A stretch of DNA of 13,259 nucleotides from SKKY01 sp964622305 (GTDB taxonomy: Bacteria > Bacillota > Peptococcia > Peptococcales > SKKY01), in the NCBI GenBank assembly GCA_964622305.1, contig CAZUPR010000040.1, forward strand, positions 1 to 13,259, read 5' to 3'. The notes beneath the pieces were generated by a model, which did no database searches, was not told the origin of the DNA, and worked only from the letters and a program-made list of their open reading frames with translations. Each line of letters opens with the position of its first letter. Positions within the stretch are counted from its first letter, which is position 1. The translations under genes and the position numbers were made by a program. Below, one piece after another: positions 1 to 5,514 of this stretch.

Positions 1-294
1 CTGGTCTTCTGTGTAAACTTTTTTTATTTCCTCAGACAGATCAAGTTTCACAATCCTCTGCCCTTTCATTTCTACGCCAAAATTCATCATTTGCTGGAAA
101 AAACGTGCCATTAGGTCTGGACCAGAAACAGGCTCTGTGAAACCAGGATAGTTTTCTATAGCATGAGTTGTGGCAGCCTGGCCTCCCGGAGTCCCATGGT
201 CAAAAATCAAAACATTCTGGCCGCTTCTTTTACTATAAATGGCAGATGTCATTCCAGCAGGGCCAGCCCCAATAATTATTACATCATAAATCAT
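1..294 (-). CDS. trxB: Thioredoxin reductase-like flavoprotein, N-terminal 98 residues (3' end cut by window)
   Basis: The reverse strand from 294 reads an open frame to base 1 with 98 codons, beginning MIYDVIIIGAGPAGMTSAIY. The GAGPAG dinucleotide-binding loop lies at residues 9-14. A GGQAATTHAIENYPGF segment follows at about residues 41-56; a GGQ...IENYPGF block that contacts FAD is typical of thioredoxin reductases. These enzymes pass electrons from NADPH, or from ferredoxin in some clostridia, to a thioredoxin-like partner through FAD and a CxxC pair. The CxxC pair normally lies near residue 135, beyond the window, so activity and electron donor cannot be judged. The start ATG lies inside the last codons of the upstream lipoprotein gene (11-base overlap), with a good AAAGGAAGTG site six bases before it, suggesting coupled translation. 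It could instead be an atypical paralogue lacking the CxxC. Confidence 0.86.
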   Translation of the reverse strand, partial: MIYDVIIIGAGPAGMTSAIYSKRSGQNVLIFDHGTPGGQAATTHAIENYPGFTEPVSGPDLMARFFQQMMNFGVEMKGQRIVKLDLSEEIKKVYTEDQ

Positions 295-2131
295 TAGTAA
301 CACTTCCTTTCAAATAAGTGTAAAGATTGGCTACAAGCCAGGTTACTTCAGCTGCCTGGGCCTGACCCTCCTGGTCGGTAAAGTAAGGTTCCAGAAGAGG
401 GGTCATAATTTCCTTTTCTTTTAAAAGCTCAAAAGCCTCTTCGTAGCTTTTTATTTTCTGATCAATAACCTTAGCCGTTTCCAAAATAAACTCTGTGTTT
501 TTTGGTGGATCATTAACCTCAATTGTCGGATAATCAAAAGAAGCTTTTGCAATTACCTTATTAATGAGATTCTGATATCTCCACTTGCTCATTTTTTCTT
601 CTAAACGATAATCGTTGTCATAGCCGCCATCCAAAAGACCCAGGGCCCTTACCACCTTCACTCCCGGATAAGCCCAATGGCTCATAACTGATGGTTTGGC
701 CACATTTATATCTTCCAGATAGGCTCCCCTGGCCTTTAATTGCTCTTGTAAGCTTTTTATTAAAGACTCATTTTGAGAAAGTTCTCTGGGTGTAAGTTCA
801 TTATCTATAGCAAATTTTGCAGCAAGCCCTGCTCCTTCTGCTGAAGCCATGCCGATAGGAACAACTCTGGCGCTGCCGGCTGCCAGGGAAGTATAGCCCG
901 CGGCCTTGCCTGCTACCATCAGATTATCAATTTCAAGCGGGATCAGGCTTCTGAAAGGAATAGCATATCTATCTGGGTTCCCAATAATAGTCCCCCAGCG
1001 TTGAGTCGCTGTTGGCTGAACATCAACCGGGTAACTTGCCAGTGCAATTTTGTCCCACTGATCATTATATTCAAGAACATCATCTATAGTGATCATATAC
1101 TCAGCTTTAATATGTCTTGATTCTCTTACATAAAGTTCCTCTGCCGTTCTGATAAGTCTGGCATTTTCAAAGCCGGGAAAGTTTTCCCTGACATAAGGAA
1201 GAATATATTCAAGTTCTTTTTTCCCTCTTTCAATGCCTTCTTTTTTACTTTCTGGATCAAGAACATCCACACCAAAAATAACAAGAGCGTTGATCAAAAC
1301 CTCTCCATTATCTTGTCTGGCTGCATTAAATCCTCTGAGGCGCATTAACTCATCAACTGGCTCATATGAATATCCTAGCTCTGTATAACCCCAGGCAGCC
1401 TTACTGGTCACACCTGTATTAGCCTCTTTGCCACTCTTCAAATAGCTTGTTACTGCTTTCCAGTCAACATCAGCCAGAGTAAAAACCAAAGTTACTCCCA
1501 TCTGCCTGTCTTTTTCGCCTATATCCTCTCCAGCAAGTGTATAAGGTACGCCAGCCATGGCAGCAAGGTCAGCATCTGCTGAGCTATCGATGAACATTTT
1601 TGCATATACCAGGGCTTCTTCAGCAGTTTTTTTATTTTTTATTCTAATGGCCTTAAGAACCTGGTCTTCAAGAATTGTTTCTTCCAGGCTGTAGCCCAGA
1701 GCTGTTTCTATACTTTCTTCTTGTCCCAAAAGGTCAGCAAAAACCTCTTTGGCCTTTTCTAAGTCGAAGGCAGTACCTCCAACCCTTTTATAAAATTCTT
1801 CAAAAATACCCCTGGTTAAAAGAGTCTTGTCTTTCCCATGGTTCATATCTAAAAAGTTCAAGGCTCCCAGGGTAAAGAGTCCGCCTAATTCTTCTCTTGG
1901 GTCAACCAGGAGGACCTTTAAATCACTTCTGCCAGCAGACACTGCTGCAGCTATTCCCTCAGGTTCACTGCCAAAAACAAGTAAATCTGTATATATTATA
2001 TTTTCTGCTTCAGGTAATTTTAGCTCTTCTGGTTTCTTTAAATCCTCTGTTTTCCCACAGGCACCCAGTATAAATATAAAGAGAAGTGAGAAAATCAATA
2101 AAAAAGTACTTTTCTTTTTCATAGCCACCAT
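284..2131 (-). CDS. Predicted lipoprotein with FAD-dependent oxidoreductase (FAD_oxidored-type) domain
   Basis: The 615-codon frame starts with a lipoprotein signal peptide: basic KKK, a hydrophobic stretch at residues 9-21, then the lipobox L-G-A-C with the lipidated cysteine at residue 25. A Rossmann-type FAD domain begins near residue 48 with V-F-G-S-E-P-E-G at 52-59, where the usual middle glycine of GxGxxG is glutamate. It is followed by the acidic strand end LLVDP and a GG pair. A second nucleotide-contact block, NLMVAGKAAGYTSLAAGSAR, lies near residues 410-430, as in the FAD_oxidored family. A helical extension of about 150 residues ends the protein. The substrate is unknown. The true start is probably the fourth codon (ATG at 2122), because it gives a classic MKKK signal and GGATGG can serve it as a ribosome site. 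The gene follows a strong terminator and overlaps the trxB-like gene, which hints at a shared redox task. An exported flavoprotein would need FAD outside the membrane. Confidence 0.8.
   Translation of the reverse strand: MVAMKKKSTFLLIFSLLFIFILGACGKTEDLKKPEELKLPEAENIIYTDLLVFGSEPEGIAAAVSAGRSDLKVLLVDPREELGGLFTLGALNFLDMNHGKDKTLLTRGIFEEFYKRVGGTAFDLEKAKEVFADLLGQEESIETALGYSLEETILEDQVLKAIRIKNKKTAEEALVYAKMFIDSSADADLAAMAGVPYTLAGEDIGEKDRQMGVTLVFTLADVDWKAVTSYLKSGKEANTGVTSKAAWGYTELGYSYEPVDELMRLRGFNAARQDNGEVLINALVIFGVDVLDPESKKEGIERGKKELEYILPYVRENFPGFENARLIRTAEELYVRESRHIKAEYMITIDDVLEYNDQWDKIALASYPVDVQPTATQRWGTIIGNPDRYAIPFRSLIPLEIDNLMVAGKAAGYTSLAAGSARVVPIGMASAEGAGLAAKFAIDNELTPRELSQNESLIKSLQEQLKARGAYLEDINVAKPSVMSHWAYPGVKVVRALGLLDGGYDNDYRLEEKMSKWRYQNLINKVIAKASFDYPTIEVNDPPKNTEFILETAKVIDQKIKSYEEAFELLKEKEIMTPLLEPYFTDQEGQAQAAEVTWLVANLYTYLKGSVTNDL
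301..310 (-). promoter_or_regulatory. Ribosome binding site for trxB-like gene
   Basis: AAAGGAAGTG on the minus strand, six bases before the ATG at 294. It sits inside the coding sequence of the upstream lipoprotein gene and fixes the trxB-like start at the overlapping ATG. Confidence 0.75.
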
Positions 2132-2148
2132 CCATAATTTTTTTCTTT

Positions 2149-2179
2149 AAAAAAACCACAGGCTTTTTACCTGTGGTTT
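2149..2179 (-). terminator. Intrinsic terminator after the M23 peptidase gene
   Basis: On the minus strand a perfect 10-bp stem, AAACCACAGG pairing with CCTGTGGTTT, encloses a 7-base loop. The T-rich stretch extends the run to seven T residues at 2149..2155. It starts five bases after the peptidase stop codon, so it closes the SCIFF-maturase-peptidase transcription unit. The lipoprotein gene begins only 18 bases past it, with no convincing promoter between, so either readthrough or a promoter upstream of the hairpin must serve that gene. Confidence 0.93.
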
Positions 2180-2183
2180 ATAA

Positions 2184-3599
2184 TTAGTTACCTAGATATC
2201 GCATTGGATCCACGTGCTTTGAATTAACATTTGTCTCAAAGTGCAGGTGGTTTCCTGTTGTTCTGCCAGTTACTCCTACAGTACCAACCACATCACCCCG
2301 GCTGACTTCCTGAGCCAAGGAAACCTTAAAAGCTGTAAGGTGAGCATACTTTGTAGTCAGACCATTACCATGATCAATTATTATCAGGTTACCATAGTTG
2401 CCTGAATAGGCTGCAAAAATAACTCTTCCATTACCAGCTGAATAAACTGGTGTTCCCCTACTTCCTGATATATCTATACCAGTATGGAAACCGCTGCCAC
2501 GTGGGCCGTATCTTGATGTTATTGAACCTCTCAGGGGCCAGGCCAACTGACCATCGCCACCACCACGGGAAGCGGTCATTTGCTGTGTTCCTCTAAGAAC
2601 TTCTTGTACACTGGCTTCCTGCAGGACTACAGTGTTTACTTCTTCTTTAGAAACTTCTTTACCATTTTCTAAGATTACCTTATAAGTTACTTCTTTAAGG
2701 CCATTTGTTCCAGCCTTGTTAACCTTGGTTTGACCTGCCCAAAGATCAGCAGAATTTACGTAATTTGTAGGATAGGGAATTGTTTCTTCCTCGGTCACTT
2801 CTTTAGCAACCATAACGTGTACTATTGGCTCAAGAGTCACTAACTTTAATTCCTGGCCAATTGAAAGCATATCTCCCTTTATTTCCGGATTAGCCTCTCT
2901 TAATTTGCTTAGACCCATATTATGTTTCTGAGCAATTTGAGACAGGGTATCGCCTTTTGCTACCTTATAGGTATCTATCTTGTCAGTCCCTGTAAGCAGG
3001 TAATTTAAAGCCTCTTCAGGACCCATAATAGCTTCTGATGAAGCAGAACCAGCCTGAATTTCTATCTCTTCTTTAAACTCAAAGGATAAGATTTCCTCTC
3101 CTTCTTTGAGAAAGCCTGTTTTTAAATTTTCAAGTAAGCTTAAGGCCTCTTCTTCGGTCTTTAAAAAGACTTTTTCCTGGCCGTTAACCTTTAAACTGTA
3201 AACACTTGTCTGACAAACAACATAGGGTCTGATTAAATCTGCAAGAACTTGAGGATCTTTTATCTTTTTGCCCTTAAATTCTCCCTTAGGACTCAATTCA
3301 ATCCTGCTTGTTAAATCATTTATACTATAACCGACTTCTTCTTCTTTTTCTGCCTTAATTATTTCTAAAGCTTTCTTAAAAGTTTTCTGACTGTCGATTT
3401 TCCCTATAGTTTCCTGGTCTACACTTAATATTTGTTCTGAACTAGCAAAAGTGAAAAACAAAGTAATTGTAAGCAGCAATGAAGCCACCATAACAATATG
3501 TAATCTGGATATGTTTTTTGCTCTTAGTTTCGCTGTGAGTTGCTTGACTATATCTTCTATGTCCAGGACACCTCCTTTGCGTAACTTACCGCGGAACAA
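2184..3599 (-). CDS. Membrane-anchored LysM-G5-M23 peptidoglycan endopeptidase
   Basis: This is a 471-codon frame. A single hydrophobic segment at residues 34-52 would anchor it in the membrane. A charged linker and helical region follow, then a LysM domain (about 211-253, YKVAKGDTLSQIAQKHN), a G5-like domain (about 257-337) and an M23 metallopeptidase domain (about 371-466). The zinc motifs are complete: HTGID gives H372 and D376, YAH gives H420 and HLHFE gives H451 and H453. An active enzyme cutting peptide cross-links in peptidoglycan is therefore expected. The first codon of the frame is TTG, directly after the scfB stop codon, and has no ribosome site. A strong AAAGGAGGTG lies inside the frame, with only CTG (3566) or ATA (3560) following it, so the real start may be non-standard. 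The gene ends at a strong terminator. Its tight link to scfB suggests co-expression; a role in processing the peptide is unproven. Confidence 0.9.
   Translation of the reverse strand: MFRGKLRKGGVLDIEDIVKQLTAKLRAKNISRLHIVMVASLLLTITLFFTFASSEQILSVDQETIGKIDSQKTFKKALEIIKAEKEEEVGYSINDLTSRIELSPKGEFKGKKIKDPQVLADLIRPYVVCQTSVYSLKVNGQEKVFLKTEEEALSLLENLKTGFLKEGEEILSFEFKEEIEIQAGSASSEAIMGPEEALNYLLTGTDKIDTYKVAKGDTLSQIAQKHNMGLSKLREANPEIKGDMLSIGQELKLVTLEPIVHVMVAKEVTEEETIPYPTNYVNSADLWAGQTKVNKAGTNGLKEVTYKVILENGKEVSKEEVNTVVLQEASVQEVLRGTQQMTASRGGGDGQLAWPLRGSITSRYGPRGSGFHTGIDISGSRGTPVYSAGNGRVIFAAYSGNYGNLIIIDHGNGLTTKYAHLTAFKVSLAQEVSRGDVVGTVGVTGRTTGNHLHFETNVNSKHVDPMRYLGN
3569..3578 (-). promoter_or_regulatory. Strong Shine-Dalgarno sequence inside the annotated 5' end of the M23 gene
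   Basis: AAAGGAGGTG on the minus strand is a near-perfect anti-16S match. It lies about 20 bases downstream of the TTG start at 3599. The in-frame codons after it are CTG four bases past GGAGG (3566) and ATA ten bases past it (3560); no ATG, GTG or TTG lies at a normal distance. It either marks a non-AUG start or is a chance product of the codons for R-K-G-G. Confidence 0.55.
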
Positions 3600-4916
3600 T
3601 TATATCATAAGATAAATGGCAGATTCAAGCCGTTTTTTTTGCATAGCACAGCCCTTCTGATAAACTTTATGAAAATCGCCTCTTTCATGCCAGTTGCTGG
3701 CATGGCAACCGCCACTACAGTAGAATCTGGCCCAGCATTCTATGCACTCTTCTTTATTAAAGACATTGGCTTTCTGCAGTTTTTTACCAATTTCTCTGTT
3801 TACAATTCCATCACTGACATTGCCCAGATAGAAATCTTTTATGCCTACAAACTGATGGCAAGGGTAGAGATCACCCTGGGGGCTTACTGCCAGGTACTCA
3901 TGGCCTGCTCCACAGGCTGAAATCCTCTTAGGCAGACAGGGACCCTTATAGATATCCACGTTAAAATGAAAGAAGTTAAAATCTGCATTTTCTTCTACAT
4001 AATCTGTAAGTTTCTCATATTCCTCCAAGATAGCAGGCAAATCTTCCTCCCTGATTGTGTAGAAGCTGCCTTCGGGGCCAGTTACTGGTTCCAGGGAGAG
4101 ATTTTTAAGGCCCAGGGAAGAAAGATGCTTAAGATCCTCAAGAAAATCTGTGTTTTCCCTGGTGAAGGTGCCCCTGACAATATAATTTTTGTAGCCATCA
4201 GCAATAAAATTTTTAATATTTTCGGCAACTATATGATAGGAACCTTTATGGTTAGCCGTGTATCTCATCTTATCCTGAACCTGAGGGCGCCCATCCAGGC
4301 TTAGAACCACACTTATCTTATGTTCTTTAAGAAAATCTCCCTTTTCCTTGTCCAGCAAAAGAGCATTGGTAGTAAGGGTGAGCTCGGCAACTTTGCCAAG
4401 TTCTGAAGTCCTTTTTTCAATATAAAGAACCAGGTCTTTAACAACCTGAAAATTCATAAGTGGTTCGCCACCAAAAAAGTCTATATTTAAATTTTTCCTG
4501 CCTTTTGACTCCTCAAAAAGGAGTTCCAGTGCTGCCTTGCCTGTCTCAAAAGACATCAGAGCCCTGTCCCCGCCGTAAGGCCCCTGGTCTGCAAAACAAT
4601 AGGGACAACGGAGGTTACAATCATGTGCTATATGAAGGCACATTGCCTTAATAATAGGTTCTTCTGGCGGCTCATAGTCCTCCAGCTCCCCGGCTTCAGA
4701 AAAAAGAATCCCCTCTTCTTTAAGCTCTCTGATTTCCGCAAGAACCTCTTTAATCTCCTGGTTAGACAGGTCAATTTCTTTCTCCTCTTTAAGATCAGAA
4801 AGAAGCTTAAAAGTTAAATCATCAATCTGATGGATTGAATCTGTATTAATATCTATAAGGATATTCTTGTCCTTATACTTATAAAAGTGTATCTTCTTAA
4901 AATCAAATTCTTTCAT
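3600..4916 (-). CDS. scfB: SCIFF ranthipeptide maturase, radical SAM/SPASM protein
   Basis: A 438-residue enzyme that, by family, uses S-adenosylmethionine and iron-sulfur clusters to form a sulfur-to-carbon thioether bond in the SCIFF peptide. The N-terminal 85 residues (HFYKYKDKNILIDINTDS...) match the peptide-binding (RRE-like) region of such maturases. The radical SAM cluster motif CxxxCxxC is C100, C104 and C107 (CNLRCPYC), followed by the SAM-contact FFGGEP motif at 147-152. A C-terminal SPASM-type domain has cysteines at 327, 335, 353, 391, 394, 400, 404 and 423, enough for two auxiliary 4Fe-4S clusters, as known for CteB. The start is supported by AAGGAAGG seven bases before the ATG. 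The precursor gene lies immediately upstream beyond a hairpin, which makes the assignment strong. No key residue appears to be missing. Confidence 0.95.
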   Translation of the reverse strand: MKEFDFKKIHFYKYKDKNILIDINTDSIHQIDDLTFKLLSDLKEEKEIDLSNQEIKEVLAEIRELKEEGILFSEAGELEDYEPPEEPIIKAMCLHIAHDCNLRCPYCFADQGPYGGDRALMSFETGKAALELLFEESKGRKNLNIDFFGGEPLMNFQVVKDLVLYIEKRTSELGKVAELTLTTNALLLDKEKGDFLKEHKISVVLSLDGRPQVQDKMRYTANHKGSYHIVAENIKNFIADGYKNYIVRGTFTRENTDFLEDLKHLSSLGLKNLSLEPVTGPEGSFYTIREEDLPAILEEYEKLTDYVEENADFNFFHFNVDIYKGPCLPKRISACGAGHEYLAVSPQGDLYPCHQFVGIKDFYLGNVSDGIVNREIGKKLQKANVFNKEECIECWARFYCSGGCHASNWHERGDFHKVYQKGCAMQKKRLESAIYLMI

Positions 4917-4934
4917 TAAAGAACCTTCCTTTAT

Positions 4935-4976
4935 AAAAAAATCAGACCCCTATTATTACAATAAGGATCTGTCTGA
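4935..4976 (-). terminator. Intercistronic hairpin with U-tract between scfA and scfB (likely attenuator)
   Basis: On the minus strand TCAGAC pairs with GTCTGA. Inside this, CCTTATT pairs with AATAGGG (one G-U pair) around a short loop, with a bulge of about four bases on one side. Seven T residues follow directly (4935..4941). This has the form of an intrinsic terminator. It sits between the precursor stop codon and the maturase ribosome site, so partial readthrough would make more precursor than enzyme. It could also act as an RNA-stabilising 3' hairpin. Confidence 0.85.
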
Positions 4977-4986
4977 GAATTTTCTC

Positions 4987-5127
4987 TTAGTTTTTGCAAG
5001 TCTGGTTGCTTACTGTACAGGATGTTTTGCAGGCAGACTGGCAAGATGTAGGACATTCACCACAGCCACCTTTATGGATTGTGCACTTTAAGTCTTTTTT
5101 GGCAATTGTTCTAATATGTTTACTCAT
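4987..5127 (-). CDS. scfA: SCIFF precursor peptide (ranthipeptide), 46 residues, seven cysteines
   Basis: This short gene encodes MSKHIRTIAKKDLK, then CTIHKGGCGEC, then the hallmark core CQSACKTSCTVSNQTC ending KN. The GGCGEC...TSCQSACKTSCT block is diagnostic of SCIFF (six cysteines in forty-five) peptides. In characterised SCIFF peptides one cysteine sulfur is joined to the alpha carbon of a threonine five residues later; here that pair would be C33 and T38. Cysteines are at 15, 22, 25, 29, 33, 37 and 44, one more than the canonical six; the extra one (C15) lies in the leader region. The start is the second ATG (5127): AGGGGG lies seven bases before it, whereas the ATG at 5133 is only one base from that site. 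The maturase gene scfB follows. The final biological role of SCIFF peptides is unknown. Confidence 0.95.
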   Translation of the reverse strand: MSKHIRTIAKKDLKCTIHKGGCGECPTSCQSACKTSCTVSNQTCKN

Positions 5128-5134
5128 ATCCATT

Positions 5135-5140
5135 CCCCCT
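5135..5140 (-). promoter_or_regulatory. Ribosome binding site for scfA
   Basis: AGGGGG on the minus strand is seven bases before the ATG at 5127 and only one base before the ATG at 5133. It therefore favours the 46-residue start. Confidence 0.75.
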
Positions 5141-5154
5141 CAATTATTGATGAA

Positions 5155-5183
5155 AGTATAGCAAAATTTATTACAAAAAACAA
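5155..5183 (-). promoter_or_regulatory. Predicted housekeeping promoter of the scfA-scfB-M23 unit
   Basis: On the minus strand, TTGTTT (5178..5183) and TATACT (5155..5160) are separated by exactly 17 bases. The -10 is preceded by TGC, giving an extended -10 element. It lies downstream of the tRNA terminator and about 28 bases before the scfA start, so the SCIFF unit should be transcribed independently of the tRNAs. Confidence 0.68.
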
Positions 5184-5193
5184 TCACAGGCAT

Positions 5194-5225
5194 AAAAAAA
5201 AGAGAAGAAGATTAACTTCATCTCT
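5194..5225 (-). terminator. Intrinsic terminator of the tRNA cluster
   Basis: The minus strand reads AGAGATGAAG, a TTAAT loop, then CTTCTTCTCT, pairing over ten positions with one T-T mismatch. It is followed by a run of T residues down to 5194. It begins one base after the CCA end of tRNA-Phe, and the A-T-rich sequence after it leads into the scfA promoter. Confidence 0.9.
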
Positions 5226-5301
<76 letters not shown>

Positions 5302-5306
5302 AAAAG

Positions 5307-5383
5307 TGGTGACGCGTACGGGATTCGAACCCGTGAATGCCAGCGTGAAAGGCTGGTGAGTTAAGCCGCTTCTCCAACGCGCC
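5307..5383 (-). tRNA. tRNA-Glu (anticodon TTC)
   Basis: A 77-base cloverleaf on the minus strand. The acceptor stem is GGCGCGT paired with ACGCGTC (one G-U pair), with an encoded CCA end. The anticodon stem CCAGC/GCTGG holds the loop CTTTCAC, giving TTC. The T-arm is ACGGGTTCGAATCCCGT. It lies five bases upstream of tRNA-Phe and six bases after tRNA-Lys, so all three are probably cut from one transcript. Confidence 0.96.
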
Positions 5384-5389
5384 TTATAT

Positions 5390-5465
5390 TGGTGGGCCAT
5401 CCGCGGCTCGAACGCGGGACGCCCTGATTAAGAGTCAGGTGCTCTGCCAGCTGAGCTAATGGCCC
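5390..5465 (-). tRNA. tRNA-Lys (anticodon CTT)
   Basis: A 76-base cloverleaf on the minus strand. The acceptor stem is GGGCCAT paired with ATGGCCC, with an encoded CCA. The D-arm reads GCTCAGCTGGCAGAGC. The anticodon stem CCTGA/TCAGG holds the loop CTCTTAA, giving CTT, which reads AAG lysine codons. The T-arm stem CCGCG/CGCGG holds TTCGAGC. It is the first gene of the cluster, about 20 bases after a consensus -10 element. A second lysine tRNA (TTT) must lie elsewhere to read AAA. Confidence 0.95.
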
Positions 5466-5485
5466 TATTGCATTAACGATTTTAA

Positions 5486-5514
5486 ATTATACAGACAAGT
5501 CATTTTCTTGTCAA
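5486..5514 (-). promoter_or_regulatory. Perfect consensus promoter of the tRNA-Lys-Glu-Phe cluster
   Basis: On the minus strand TTGACA (5509..5514) and TATAAT (5486..5491) are separated by exactly 17 bases. Both hexamers match the sigma-A consensus in full. The -35 box is made from the last codons of the FemAB-family gene (the L-T-R-K end), and the -10 falls after its stop codon at 5500..5502. Such strength suits stable RNA genes. Confidence 0.92.

Noticed and set aside
1675..2150. Plus-strand frames of 66 and 107 codons opposite the flavo-lipoprotein gene
   Set aside because: They overlap a strongly supported coding region on the other strand; the sequences look like random translation.
2132..2250. 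A promoter for the flavo-lipoprotein gene (TATAAA near 2176..2181)
   Set aside because: The -10-like TATAAA overlaps the terminator stem and there is no acceptable -35 at 16-18 bases, so I did not annotate it.
3639..4817. Several plus-strand frames of 63-112 codons opposite scfB
   Set aside because: They are mirror frames of a well-supported radical SAM gene, lack ribosome sites, and show no recognisable protein pattern.
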